A stretch of DNA of 64,000 bases from JAIBBV01 sp044347745 (GCA_044347745.1 JBIKUD010000010.1:1-64000); one strand, 5' to 3'. Positions 1 through 9,379 are shown, counted from the stretch's first letter. Numbers and translations: made by a program. The notes: a model not told the origin generated them from the sequence alone.

Positions 1-285
1 CTTGGATTTTTTATCGAAGGACGTAGCACACTTGCTCGCTTGGGACTTACGATTGTACAAACCGCTATGATGGTTTACCCAGGGCATAGAGATAGAACCG
101 TGACGCTCGAACTTGCAAATCACGGACCCAATTCAATTATGCTTTATCCAAAAATGAAAATTGCGCGTGTCGCCGTTTTTGAGCTCCGAACACCAAGCTC
201 GGAAGTGTATGATGATAGCGGCAAATATCGAGGTCAGGCGCTCGTTGGAAAACCAATTTTTGAAAAAGAGTTCTTAGAAGAGTAA
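1..285 (+). CDS. dcd: dCTP deaminase, C-terminal part (cut by window edge)
   Basis: The frame is open from base 1 and encodes about 94 residues ending the protein; the start lies outside the window. The product would deaminate dCTP to dUTP for thymidylate synthesis. The visible part carries the family signature: EGRSTLARLGL near the beginning, then TVTLELANHG, whose Glu aligns with the catalytic glutamate of dCTP deaminases, then PKMKIARVAVFEL, the core beta-barrel strands, and a C-terminal tail with KYRGQ that closes over the nucleotide. The reading frame looks intact to its stop. A short AAGAG/CTCTT inverted repeat follows the stop but lacks a clear U-tract, so a terminator is not called. 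Whether it is deaminase-only or bifunctional with dUTPase cannot be judged from this part. Confidence 0.9.
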   Translation, partial: LGFFIEGRSTLARLGLTIVQTAMMVYPGHRDRTVTLELANHGPNSIMLYPKMKIARVAVFELRTPSSEVYDDSGKYRGQALVGKPIFEKEFLEE

Positions 286-460
286 CTCTTACTGTCGGAA
301 GCGCCTGCCCCGACGCTGGGGCTTCTGTTGGTGGCAAATACCTGACGTAAAAAATAAAACTTTATTTTGATTTATTCCAATTCCAAGGTAGGCTGCCGGG
401 GATATCTGCCACCACGGCAGAAATTTATTTCGTGCAGAATTTCCCTTTAGGGATTTTCTT

Positions 461-638
461 AGACCGCGTCACAATATGAAGGCATCACGAGACGAGTGAG
501 ATATGAGCCGAAACAAGGAAGGCAAGCAAAGGAACCGCAAACGTAGCAGGGCCACATTGAGAATTCCTTTGCGTAGCCTGACGATGTTGCAGGCCATATA
601 TCGCTTGGCGCAGTAGCTTTCTTTTTGTTACGCGCTCT
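461..638 (+). repeat. 178-bp MITE-like repeat with terminal inverted repeats, copy A
   Basis: This block matches, in inverted orientation, the block at 35189-35366. Both are exactly 178 bp and differ at about 15 positions by hand alignment. The right end reads TTTGTTACGCGCTCT and the left end is a diverged reverse complement of it (AGACCGCGTCACAA). In copy B both ends are intact. No transposase is present and no clear target duplication was seen, so it behaves like a non-autonomous mobile element or a structured repeat. Its right end lies 125 bp before the AbgT start, so it may carry or disturb that gene's promoter. Confidence 0.8.
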
Positions 639-763
639 TAATATCTATGGGATGGGTAGACGCTCTTACAAAGGTTTTGTACTACCCTCTTTCTTGGTCC
701 ATGAAATCTTTTGCGGCTCGTACGCAGAAGATTTCTTCCCTCTTCCCCTCTACTGGAGTTCTC

Positions 764-2338
764 ATGAACACTGACTCGGTCCCGACAAAGGGACGCATCG
801 CTCGGGCGCTCGACTGGCTTGAGCGCGTTGGCAACAAGCTGCCAGATCCTGTGCTGCTTTTTGTCTTCGGACTGCTTGGCGTTTGGGTTCTTTCTGCTCT
901 GCTCGCGCAGGTGCAGTTTTCGGAGATAGACCCAAGCAGCATTACCAAGGACAACCCGAATGGTTCGCCGCTGCGAGTGAACAACTTGCTGACGGGAACT
1001 GCGCTGGCGTCCTTCCTTTCAAACATCGTCAAGATGTTCACTGGCTTTCACGCCTTGGGCGTAGTGCTCGTGGCCATGCTTGGTGTGGGCGTGGCTGACA
1101 GAGCTGGCATGGTGAACGCGGTAATCAAAAAGCTCTTGGCAGTAACTGCCAAGTCGCTGCTGACACCGATGCTTCTCTTTGTAGCGCTCATCAGTCACAC
1201 GGCCGCCGATGCAGGCTACGTTCTGGTGATTCCTCTCGGTGCTGCAGTGTTTGCTGCGGCAGGTAGGCACCCGCTCGCCGGCTTAGCTGCGGCGTTTGCC
1301 GGTGTGTCTGGTGGGTTCTCCGCCAACTTTTTGGTGTCGGGACTTGACCCGATGCTGGCGGGGCTCACTCAGGTTGGCGTCAACATGGTGGACAAAACGC
1401 ATACGGTTAACCCCTTGTGCAATTTGTTTTTCACCATGTCGTCGGGGCTACTGATCATCGGCTTGGGGTGGTTCCTCACCGACAAAGTGATTGAACCACG
1501 CCTGAAGCACATGCCAATCGACGGAGAATTCAACGGAGACCTCAGCAAGGGACAGATGACCAAAGCTGAGTCTCGAGGGCTTGTCATGGCCCTTGGGGCA
1601 ATGCTTCTTGGGGTTCTCGTCCTTTTTGTGTGGGCTTGGCCAGCAGACTCGGCCTTGCGAGCGCCAAATGGTTCGCTTACGAGCGTGTCGCCGCCGGCAC
1701 CACTGATGGGCGCGATCGTGCCGCTCATTTTCCTGCTCTTTTTGATCCCTGGCGTGGTGTTTGGTTACTTTGCGGGAACCTTCAAAGGACACCGCGACGT
1801 CATCAAGGCCATGTCTTCAACCATGAGCGACATGGGCTACTATCTGGTGATGGCATTTTTCGTCGCGCTCTTCATCGACGCGTTCGGCAAATCCAACATC
1901 GGAGTTCTCGTGGCGCTGAAGGGAGCGAACGCTCTGAGGGACACTGGAGCTTCGGCCCCGGTGACCATCGTGGGTGTAATCTTCCTGACTGCAACCGTCA
2001 ACTTGCTAATCGGGAGTGCTTCTGCGAAGTGGAGTTTGCTTGCTCCGGTATTCGTGCCCATGCTGATGATGTTGGGGATTTCCCCAGAACTGACGCAGGC
2101 TGCTTACCGAGTGGGCGATAGCTCCACCAACATCATCACCCCGATGATGCCCTACTTCCCGCTGATTGTGACGTTTGCGCAGCGGCACTGCAAAAGTGCC
2201 GGCTTGGGTACCATCATCTCACTGATGCTGCCCTACTCCGCTCTTTTCCTCTTGGGCTGGACGGTGTTCTTGTTGCTGTACTGGCAACTTGGCATTCCGC
2301 TCGGCATTCAAGCCGGATTTGAGTGGCCTCCGAAATAG
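764..2338 (+). CDS. AbgT-family transporter (p-aminobenzoyl-glutamate type)
   Basis: The protein has 524 residues, normal for the family (about 510). It is an inner-membrane transporter with many hydrophobic segments. The N-terminal RALDWLERVGNKLPDP is the conserved AbgT opening, followed by SHTAADAGYVLVIPL, GFSANFLVSGLDPMLAG and, near the C-terminus, GSASAKWSLLAPVFVPM and YRVGDSSTNIITPMMPYF, the hairpin motifs typical of AbgT. The ATG at 764 is chosen over a possible upstream start at 647 because GGAG lies six bases before it and homology begins there. Known members import p-aminobenzoyl-glutamate or export sulfonamides; which applies here cannot be told. Codons are visibly more G/C-rich at third positions than in the flanking genes, and a repeat element sits just upstream, so acquisition by transfer is likely. 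Confidence 0.9.
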   Translation: MNTDSVPTKGRIARALDWLERVGNKLPDPVLLFVFGLLGVWVLSALLAQVQFSEIDPSSITKDNPNGSPLRVNNLLTGTALASFLSNIVKMFTGFHALGVVLVAMLGVGVADRAGMVNAVIKKLLAVTAKSLLTPMLLFVALISHTAADAGYVLVIPLGAAVFAAAGRHPLAGLAAAFAGVSGGFSANFLVSGLDPMLAGLTQVGVNMVDKTHTVNPLCNLFFTMSSGLLIIGLGWFLTDKVIEPRLKHMPIDGEFNGDLSKGQMTKAESRGLVMALGAMLLGVLVLFVWAWPADSALRAPNGSLTSVSPPAPLMGAIVPLIFLLFLIPGVVFGYFAGTFKGHRDVIKAMSSTMSDMGYYLVMAFFVALFIDAFGKSNIGVLVALKGANALRDTGASAPVTIVGVIFLTATVNLLIGSASAKWSLLAPVFVPMLMMLGISPELTQAAYRVGDSSTNIITPMMPYFPLIVTFAQRHCKSAGLGTIISLMLPYSALFLLGWTVFLLLYWQLGIPLGIQAGFEWPPK

Positions 2339-2900
2339 CAGTTATTCGGGGGCAACAGGGGGGACGGAAGACGCATTCGGTTTTTGCTTCGGTGCCCAGC
2401 AGAGCGTCTCCCGTCCCCACCCTTATCCCGCTCTCCTCCATCACCTGCACACTGCATTTGATGCCCCCCAATTCCTGATGCCCCCAATTCTCTGAGAACT
2501 TGCGGGGCTAAGTAGTTGAAAGCAGGTGAAGGAAGGTTTTTGCCCGAATCAGGCATAATCGTTAATAATTTCCTTTAGATAGCGGTGTTTTTGATAGCCC
2601 GCGCCAATCGAAAATAAGCTGAAAAACAATTAAATTAGAGCGTAATTCAAACTAAATTCAGTGTGAAAAAATCTGAATTCAATTTGAAAACAGCTTGAGT
2701 TCAACTTGAAAAAAGTCGGAATTAAGACGGGAAAAATATCTTTTGTAATGCGAATTCGTGCCGGAATCGGTCGGAATTTCAACAAAGCGGCAAAATTCAA
2801 CCTTGGGATTTGAACAATTTCAGCAGCTTACTGCGGTTACACGTCTCAGAGAACTTGGGGACTTTTTTCAATTCGGGCAAGGTGGTTGAGTTACAATTTT
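2339..2900. other. 560-bp intergenic region between convergent AbgT and purF
   Basis: No gene is supported. The first 200 bp are C-rich and include a 16-bp tandem duplication (TGATGCCCCCCAATTC-like, about 2460-2491). The rest is AT-rich with periodic repeats described separately. No convincing terminator with a U-tract was found for either convergent gene. Confidence 0.6.
2653..2739. repeat. Four degenerate 21-22-bp tandem units, AT-rich
   Basis: Successive units begin TAAATTCAGTGTGAAAAAATC, TGAATTCAATTTGAAAAC, TGAGTTCAACTTGAAAAAAG and GGAATTAAGACGGGAAAAAT, spaced 21, 22 and 22 bases apart. The period is close to two helical turns, which would place the repeated A-tracts on one face of the DNA. 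A partial unit may precede them near 2620-2650. Confidence 0.55.
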
Positions 2901-4328
2901 TTAGGGTTTGGGAAACAACTCTGCCTGCTTCTCGCCTTGATCGGCCGGGGCTCCCAGGGGGTATTTTCCAGAAAAACAAGCGTCGCAGAATTTTTGCGGC
3001 CCCGACTCAACTGCGCGATACATGCCCGCAATACTTAAATAGGCCAGCGTATCAACACCAATGTACCGAGCAATTTCTTCATTGCTCTTATGCGAGGCAA
3101 TCAACTCATCCTTCGACGGAGTATCAATACCGTAATAACAAGGGTCAGTTGTTGGGGGCGAAGAAATACGCATATGCACCTCTCGTGCACCCGCGTCACG
3201 GATCATCTTCACGAGTTTGCGCGACGTAGTTCCACGCACAATAGAATCGTCTACTACCACTACCGACTTACCACTCAGAACATCTGGATTCGCGTTCAGC
3301 TTCAGCCGCACTCCAAAATCACGGATGCTTTGTTTTGGTTCAATGAAGGTTCGTCCCACGTAGTGATTACGAATAAGCCCCATTTCAAGGGGTATCCCGG
3401 ACTCATGCGCGTAGCCAATTGCGGCCGTAACTCCAGAATCTGGAACAGGGATAATTAAATCGGCTTTTACTGGATGCTCGCGCGCAAGCTCTTGTCCAAA
3501 TTTGCGACGCACCGCATACACATTTCGGCCAAAAATATTCGAATCTGGCCTGGCAAAATATACGTACTCAAAAATACAGGCGGACTCTTTTACTTTCCCA
3601 AAGGGGAAGTAACTTTGCATACTATTTTTACCGGTAACTTCTACAATCTCCCCCGGCTCTAGTTCGCGCTCGAACGTCGCCCCTATAAGATCAAAAGCGC
3701 AGGTTTCAGAAGCAAAGACCACCGAGTCGCCAAGTCTGCCTAAACAAAGAGGCCTAAAACCGTTGGGATCGCGAATTGCAATCAAGCGATCTGCAAAAAG
3801 CATCAGCAGCGAGTAGGCTCCTCTGGTTCTTTTTAATGACCCAATAATTCGCTCAATTAATGGGACATTTCGATTTGCTCGGGCCAGAAGATGCAAAAAC
3901 ACCTCCGTGTCTGATGTGGCAGAAAAAATTGCTCCCTCGCCAATGAGCTCATCGCGCAATGTATCGGCATTTACTAAGTTGCCGTTATGAGCAATTGCTA
4001 CTCCGCCACTATTAATGTCTGCAAGTAATGGCTGTACATTTGAAAGCCTATGCCCTCCGGCTGTCGTATAGCGCACATGCCCAATAGCTCTATCGCCAGG
4101 CAATTTTGAAAAATCAAAGTTACTAAACACATCGGCAACCAGGCCGAAACCCTTATGCAGCGCATGATGTATTTCGCCATTTACCTCAAAGGCACAGACA
4201 CCGGCTCCTTCTTGCCCACGATGCTGCTGCGCAAAAAGACCCAAATAAGCCAAATTCGCGGCTTCTTTATTATTCCACACACCAATGAGGCCGCACTCTT
4301 CGTGAAACTTATCGAGGTCTTCGGTCAT
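2901..4328 (-). CDS. purF: Amidophosphoribosyltransferase (PurF)
   Basis: It catalyses the first committed step of purine synthesis, forming phosphoribosylamine from PRPP and glutamine. The 475-residue protein is the Bacillus-type enzyme: an 11-residue propeptide precedes the nucleophile Cys12 (EECGLIGV). The glutaminase domain shows QHRGQEGAG and AHNGNLVN, and the PRPP loop is VVVVDDSIVRGTTSR. Four cysteines sit where the [4Fe-4S] ligands of the B. subtilis enzyme lie (SACIFEY, DPCYYG and the CDAC near the C-terminus), so an iron-sulfur enzyme is expected. The gene lies 38 bp downstream of purL on the same strand and is probably co-transcribed with it. Confidence 0.97.
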   Translation of the reverse strand: MTEDLDKFHEECGLIGVWNNKEAANLAYLGLFAQQHRGQEGAGVCAFEVNGEIHHALHKGFGLVADVFSNFDFSKLPGDRAIGHVRYTTAGGHRLSNVQPLLADINSGGVAIAHNGNLVNADTLRDELIGEGAIFSATSDTEVFLHLLARANRNVPLIERIIGSLKRTRGAYSLLMLFADRLIAIRDPNGFRPLCLGRLGDSVVFASETCAFDLIGATFERELEPGEIVEVTGKNSMQSYFPFGKVKESACIFEYVYFARPDSNIFGRNVYAVRRKFGQELAREHPVKADLIIPVPDSGVTAAIGYAHESGIPLEMGLIRNHYVGRTFIEPKQSIRDFGVRLKLNANPDVLSGKSVVVVDDSIVRGTTSRKLVKMIRDAGAREVHMRISSPPTTDPCYYGIDTPSKDELIASHKSNEEIARYIGVDTLAYLSIAGMYRAVESGPQKFCDACFSGKYPLGAPADQGEKQAELFPKP

Positions 4329-4366
4329 TTTACACCTTCAACGCAATTGCCAGCCCGGAGCATATT

Positions 4367-6610
4367 TTAGGCAATAAACAAATGCTCCAATCCTGAACGC
4401 CAGGCCCTAAACGCCTTTTCTAACGAAACTGCCGCTATCTCACCCACACGAATGGTGTCTCCGCCCACCTTTCCACTCGCCGTCACGCCTAAGCCAACTT
4501 CAGCAAGCTTGGTGCGAAGTTTCTTTTCGTCACCAGGTGCGCAAGAAACAAGGTATCGGGCCCCGGTTTCGGCAAACAAAAGTCCGTCCTTGCGTCCCTC
4601 GTAACTTTCGACTTCTAAGCTCGCACCTATTTGAGTAAGAGGGCCAAAGCAACTTTCAGCAAGGGCAATCGCCAAACCACCAGCCGACAAATCGTGGCAA
4701 GACTTTAATAACTTTTTATCGATGCAAGAGCGAATGAAATCTGCCGTAGTTATCTCTCTTTCATAGTTTAGTGCTGGCAATCGGCCCTTTTCCACAGAGG
4801 CATACTGCGCCATGAATTCAGAGCCTCCTAGTTCTGTGCCATTAGTTTCGCCGATAACGAGAATAACGTCGCCTTCATCTTTAAAATGAATTGTTTGCGC
4901 TTTTGACGCGTCCTCAATTAGCCCAACTACGGCCAAAAGCGGTGTGGGCAAAATGCCTTTGCCCTTAGTTTCGTTATACAAACTGACATTGCCGCTTACA
5001 ATTGGCACATCTAGAGCACGAGCAGCTTCAGACAGTCCACGTACCGATTCTGCAATCTGCCACATTCCTTCAGGACGCTCGGGGCTTCCAAAATTTAAGT
5101 TGTCAGAAATTCCAATCGGAAACGCACCGACGGCCGTAATATTTCTACATCCTTCCGCCAGCGACAGAGCTGTGCCTTGGCGAGGGTCAATTCCGCAATA
5201 GCGCGAGTTACAATCAAGCGTCATCGCCACGCCCTTTTCACGGCGTCCGGCCCTGGCCTTAATTCTAATTAACGCTGCATCGCCCCCCGGATGTACCACC
5301 GTGTTTGAGCGAACAGTCGAGTCATATTGCCCATACACAGAAGCTCGAGAACATAAATTGGGAGATGCAAGCAGCTGCATCCACAAACCCGCCAAATCTT
5401 CCGCTTCAGGAATGCCGGTGCAATCAAAGTTTGCTCGCTGTTCAAAATCAACTGGGGCCTTTTCTGGCCAACGGTACTGCGGCACGCTTGAAGTTAGTAA
5501 GGAAGCCTGCAACGACGAAACAAGCTCACCATGCCAGAAAAGCTCAACCAAGTTACCCTCGGTCACCTCGCCAATTTGAACTACATCTAGTTCCCAGCGA
5601 TTACAAATTTTAAGCACTTCTTCTAAGCGCCGTTTCTCAACCACAAGCAGCATTCGCTCTTGCGACTCTGAAAGCATGATCTCATAAGGAGTCATATTGG
5701 CCTCGCGTTGAGGCACCCGGTCCAAGTGTAGACGAACCCCACTGCCAGCTCGGTCAGCCATTTCATACGCAGAACTCGTAAGTCCCGCAGCACCCATGTC
5801 TTGAATGCCCACTACTGCACCGCTTTCCATTACCTCTAAACAAGCTTCGAGCAATAATTTTTCAGTGAATGGATCTCCAACCTGCACCGTTGGTCGTTTT
5901 TCTTCCGAGTCATCATCAAAAGCCTCAGAGGCCATGGTTGCGCCGTGAATGCCATCACGCCCAGTCTTCGACCCTAAATACACTATGGCATTGCCCACGC
6001 CCGCAGCACGTCCGTAAAAAATCTTATTCTTCTGAACAAGTCCCAAGCAAAACGCGTTTACCAAACAGTTACCGTTATAAGACGGATCAAACCAAAGCTC
6101 GCCGCCTACTGTTGGCACTCCCATACAGTTGCCATATCCGCCAATGCCATTGACCACCCGGCTCAATAAATAAGGCGTGCGCGCGTTATCAGGGGATCCA
6201 AAACGCAATGCATTCAGCAGCGCCAATGGCCGTGCACCCATGGTAAACACATCGCGCATAATGCCTCCCACTCCGGTGGCTGCGCCTTGGTATGGTTCGA
6301 TAAAACTTGGATGATTATGGCTTTCAACTTTAAATACCACTGCCATTCCATCACCAATATCTATGATACCAGCATTTTCTCCTGGGCCTTGAATAACTCT
6401 CTCGCCCTCAGTTGGTAAATTGCGTAGGTGCACTTTGGTGCTTTTATACGAACAATGTTCAGAATAAAGTGCCGAGCACACACCAAGTTCGACCATGTTC
6501 AGATCTCGCCCCAACAGCGACACCAGATTTTTAAACTCTTCGGCGGTTAATCCATGATGCAATGCATCATCGAGACTCGCTTTGTCTGACCATTTTTTTA
6601 CTGCTGCCAT
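4367..6610 (-). CDS. purL: Phosphoribosylformylglycinamidine synthase subunit PurL (small type)
   Basis: It is the ATP-dependent synthetase subunit that converts FGAR to FGAM in purine synthesis. At 747 residues it is the small PurL, which needs separate PurS and PurQ subunits; neither is in this window. The sequence shows MVELGVCSALYSEHCSYKST, FKVESHNHPSFIEPYQGAATG, GVGGIMRDVF and the second-half repeat with GNVSLYNET, SCHDLSAGGLAIALAE and FAETGARYLVS, all characteristic of the AIR-synthase-fold halves. It is the first gene of a purL-purF pair. A perfect 16-bp palindrome lies 30-45 bp upstream of the start, in an operator-like position. Confidence 0.97.
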   Translation of the reverse strand: MAAVKKWSDKASLDDALHHGLTAEEFKNLVSLLGRDLNMVELGVCSALYSEHCSYKSTKVHLRNLPTEGERVIQGPGENAGIIDIGDGMAVVFKVESHNHPSFIEPYQGAATGVGGIMRDVFTMGARPLALLNALRFGSPDNARTPYLLSRVVNGIGGYGNCMGVPTVGGELWFDPSYNGNCLVNAFCLGLVQKNKIFYGRAAGVGNAIVYLGSKTGRDGIHGATMASEAFDDDSEEKRPTVQVGDPFTEKLLLEACLEVMESGAVVGIQDMGAAGLTSSAYEMADRAGSGVRLHLDRVPQREANMTPYEIMLSESQERMLLVVEKRRLEEVLKICNRWELDVVQIGEVTEGNLVELFWHGELVSSLQASLLTSSVPQYRWPEKAPVDFEQRANFDCTGIPEAEDLAGLWMQLLASPNLCSRASVYGQYDSTVRSNTVVHPGGDAALIRIKARAGRREKGVAMTLDCNSRYCGIDPRQGTALSLAEGCRNITAVGAFPIGISDNLNFGSPERPEGMWQIAESVRGLSEAARALDVPIVSGNVSLYNETKGKGILPTPLLAVVGLIEDASKAQTIHFKDEGDVILVIGETNGTELGGSEFMAQYASVEKGRLPALNYEREITTADFIRSCIDKKLLKSCHDLSAGGLAIALAESCFGPLTQIGASLEVESYEGRKDGLLFAETGARYLVSCAPGDEKKLRTKLAEVGLGVTASGKVGGDTIRVGEIAAVSLEKAFRAWRSGLEHLFIA

Positions 6611-6639
6611 GATGTGGAAACCAAAAAGGTAAGGGAGAC

Positions 6640-6655
6640 CAGAACAATTGTTCTG
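6640..6655. promoter_or_regulatory. Perfect 16-bp palindrome upstream of purL (possible operator)
   Basis: CAGAACAATTGTTCTG is a perfect palindrome 30-45 bp before the purL start. Its core GAAC-N4-GTTC matches the form of the LexA box known from Gram-positive bacteria. It has no U-tract, so it is not a terminator. The binding protein is not known; a purine or SOS regulator is an inference only. Confidence 0.5.
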
Positions 6656-6789
6656 TCCAAAACTACGTATTAACTCAAGTGACTACAAGACTTATGCTTT
6701 AGCTTTGGAATACGAACGTCGATTTATCTGGAAAGCGGCGCGAATATACACTAAAATCTTTACTCCTGTAAATTAAAGGCTCAGGTATT

Positions 6790-7080
6790 ATGGTCAAAGC
6801 CCGAAACACTCTAAAGCCCTCTAAAGTGGTGACCAACCGACGCAGTGGTCGTAGACCAGCTTCTCGGATTGAAAAGCAGATGCTGCGCGCCGAGCCAACC
6901 CATTTAAAATCGCTTCACGAACTACAACCCGCCAGCAGTGCCGCCTATTGTGCGCTGCCAGGGCACTTTTTCGATCACGCCGCTTCCGTTCCGGTTAATG
7001 CAGTTTCAAAACAGGTTCTATCGGTCACCACCTGGGATGGCCGCGATGTATTTAGCCTCGATAGTAAAATCAAACAGTAA
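6790..7080 (+). CDS. Small basic hypothetical protein
   Basis: The possible product has 96 residues, with an Arg/Lys-rich N-terminal 35 residues and a mixed remainder ending in TTWDGRDVFSLDSKIK. No family was recognised. A weak AGG lies about six bases before the ATG. It is transcribed divergently from purL and lies 360 bp before prkA. A competing frame (6938-7141) covers part of the same DNA, but this frame is longer and starts nearer to a ribosome-binding site. It could be a chance frame. Confidence 0.4.
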   Translation: MVKARNTLKPSKVVTNRRSGRRPASRIEKQMLRAEPTHLKSLHELQPASSAAYCALPGHFFDHAASVPVNAVSKQVLSVTTWDGRDVFSLDSKIKQ

Positions 7081-7441
7081 AAATAATCTGCGCTGCCAGC
7101 GTGCGTGCGAAAACTCGAGTGCAGGGCATTCCGTTCGCTGACCGCAAAACCTAAAACAGCACTTTAGAGTAACGGGCAGCCCTGCTCTGTCCGGCATTTT
7201 CTTCTTCCGTCTTATCCCTTCCCTGTCTTTATTCGCTCCCGCTAAGAATTTTTCGTATATGCCGACGATATTCAAAATCGAATTGCTCGGCCAATCATCT
7301 CAAGTAGTAAGACCCAAGATCCCTCTTTTTATGTAGCTCCAGCGGGTAGCGCGTTGCCGCATTTGGCTACAGCGGTTAGATTAGAGGGTAAGGGCCGAGT
7401 GTTCGATCGATCGCAGTCAAATTATTGTGAGGGGCAGACAC
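7081..7441 (+). other. Intergenic region before prkA
   Basis: No gene is supported here. The region should contain the promoter of the prkA operon, but no convincing sigma-70 pair was seen. In Enterobacteria the homologous operon is controlled by the stationary-phase and nitrogen sigma factors, so a non-sigma-70 promoter would not be surprising. Confidence 0.4.
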
Positions 7442-9370
7442 ATGAGTCAGGATTTCCAGAAGATAATCCAAGAAGATCGCGAAAACCGTAAGCGTAGTTC
7501 CTGGAAAGGCACGATGCTTGATTATCTGGAATTGGTGCGCCAAACCCCCGGCATTCCAATGTTGGCCCACAAGCGCATGTACGAGATGATCGTCAACCGC
7601 GGCGTGACCGACGTAAACCTCGAAGAGAACCCCCGCCTCAAACGCATCTACAAGGGCGACAAATTAAAAGTGTTCGATTTCTTTGCCGACGAATTTTACG
7701 GCATGGAAAAAACCATCAATCAAATTGTACGCTATTTCCACTCGGCCTCACTTAAAGGTGAAGAAAGTAGGCAGGTGCTTTATTTAGTGGGTCCTGTAGG
7801 CTCAGGCAAAAGTTCACTCGTTGAGAAGTTGAAACGTGGCCTCGAAACTTTGCCAGTCTTCTACGCGATTGATAATTGCCCGATGCACGAAGAGCCGTTG
7901 CATCTAATTCCTAGGCATCTACGTAAAGAATTCTCAAAAATGCTCGACGTAGATATCGAAGGCGACCTTTGCCCTGTATGTCGTTACCGCCTCAAAGAGG
8001 AATTCCAAGGTCGCTGGGAAGAGTTTCCTGTGCGTACCCTCGAGTTTAGCGTTCGCGCGAAACGCGGAGCTGGCGTGGTGCCACCCGTAGATCCAAATAA
8101 CCAAGACACAAGCGTGCTTATTGGTAGCGAAGACATTTCGAAGCTCGATTTGTACTCAGAGGGAGACCCACGCGTACTCGACCTAAGCGGCGCGCTCAAT
8201 GTCGGCAACCGCGGTATGGTCGAGTTTATTGAGGTATTCAAGAACGAAACCGAATATCTGCATGCCATGATTACCGCCACACAGGAAAAATCTATTCCTG
8301 CGCCTGGTCGTCACGGCATGATTTATGTCGACACATGTATTGTCGCCCACTCAAATGAAGCCGAATGGAAGAAGTTTAAGAGCGACCATACCAACGAAGC
8401 TATTCTGGATCGTATTGTCACCGTGAAGGTGCCGTACAACCTGCGACTGTCAGAGGAAGTGAAGATTTATAAGAAGATTATTCGCAACTCGCAGTTTACG
8501 GCTGATATTGCGCCGCACACCATTGAAATGGCCTCAATGTTTGCCATCTTAACTCGCCTTGAGCCAACCAATAAGTGCGACCTGGTCACCAAATTGAAGC
8601 TCTATAACGGTGAAGAGGTAGTTGAAAAAGGGAAAACCAAAAAGATAGACGTTATTGAGCTTAAGGAAGAAGCCAAAAACGAAGGTATGACTGGTATTTC
8701 CACACGCTTTATTATGAAAGCGTTGGATAATGCACTTTCAGACAATGTGGAACACAACTGTATTCACCCGATTTCGGTGCGTGAATCTTTGGTGCACATG
8801 GTGAAAGAAAGTGATTTCCCAGAAGATGTGCGTAAGCGCTACTTAGAGTTCCTACAAGACACCCTTCACAAAGAGTATCTTGAAGTGCTTGAGCGCGAGA
8901 TTACCAAAGCATTTGTGTACTCGTATCAAGATCAAGCCGAAAGTCTGTTCCAAAACTATTTGGATCATGCCGAAAGTTACGTGACCAAAAAGAAACTTAA
9001 AGATCGTAACACCGGCGAAGAGCTTGAGCCCGATGAAGGCTTTATGAAATCCATCGAAGAGCAAATTGCCATTATTGGCACTGCTGCCGATGGATTCCGT
9101 CAAGAAGTCATTGCCTTCTTGTGGTCAATTGGCAGACGCGGTGAAAAGATTAGCTACGAAAGTTACGAGCCGCTCAAAGAAGCTATTGAGAAAAAGCTTA
9201 TGGCTTCAGTGCGCGACGTATCTCGTATTATCACCAAAGCGCGCACCCGTGACCAAGATCAGGGCAAAAAGTATGACCTTATGGTGCAGCAACTTATTCG
9301 CAATGGGTACCCAGCCAGTTGCATAGACACCATCTTGAAGTATGCCGCCAACAACTTGTGGAAGGATTAA
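7442..9370 (+). CDS. prkA: PrkA/YeaG-family serine protein kinase
   Basis: This 642-residue protein matches the length of E. coli YeaG and B. subtilis PrkA. The N-terminal AAA-like domain carries the P-loop GPVGSGKSS around residue 120 and QDTSVLIGSEDISKLD-like conserved blocks; the C-terminal part has the PrkA kinase-region motif with EEQIAIIG and KYDLMVQQLIR. The family is linked to starvation, nitrogen stress and sporulation signalling. The ATG at 7442 is chosen because GAGGGG lies seven bases upstream; a GTG five codons earlier falls inside that ribosome-binding site. It is the first gene of the conserved trio with yeaH and spoVR, only nine bases before yeaH. Confidence 0.95.
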   Translation: MSQDFQKIIQEDRENRKRSSWKGTMLDYLELVRQTPGIPMLAHKRMYEMIVNRGVTDVNLEENPRLKRIYKGDKLKVFDFFADEFYGMEKTINQIVRYFHSASLKGEESRQVLYLVGPVGSGKSSLVEKLKRGLETLPVFYAIDNCPMHEEPLHLIPRHLRKEFSKMLDVDIEGDLCPVCRYRLKEEFQGRWEEFPVRTLEFSVRAKRGAGVVPPVDPNNQDTSVLIGSEDISKLDLYSEGDPRVLDLSGALNVGNRGMVEFIEVFKNETEYLHAMITATQEKSIPAPGRHGMIYVDTCIVAHSNEAEWKKFKSDHTNEAILDRIVTVKVPYNLRLSEEVKIYKKIIRNSQFTADIAPHTIEMASMFAILTRLEPTNKCDLVTKLKLYNGEEVVEKGKTKKIDVIELKEEAKNEGMTGISTRFIMKALDNALSDNVEHNCIHPISVRESLVHMVKESDFPEDVRKRYLEFLQDTLHKEYLEVLEREITKAFVYSYQDQAESLFQNYLDHAESYVTKKKLKDRNTGEELEPDEGFMKSIEEQIAIIGTAADGFRQEVIAFLWSIGRRGEKISYESYEPLKEAIEKKLMASVRDVSRIITKARTRDQDQGKKYDLMVQQLIRNGYPASCIDTILKYAANNLWKD

Positions 9371-9379
9371 TGCGTAAGC

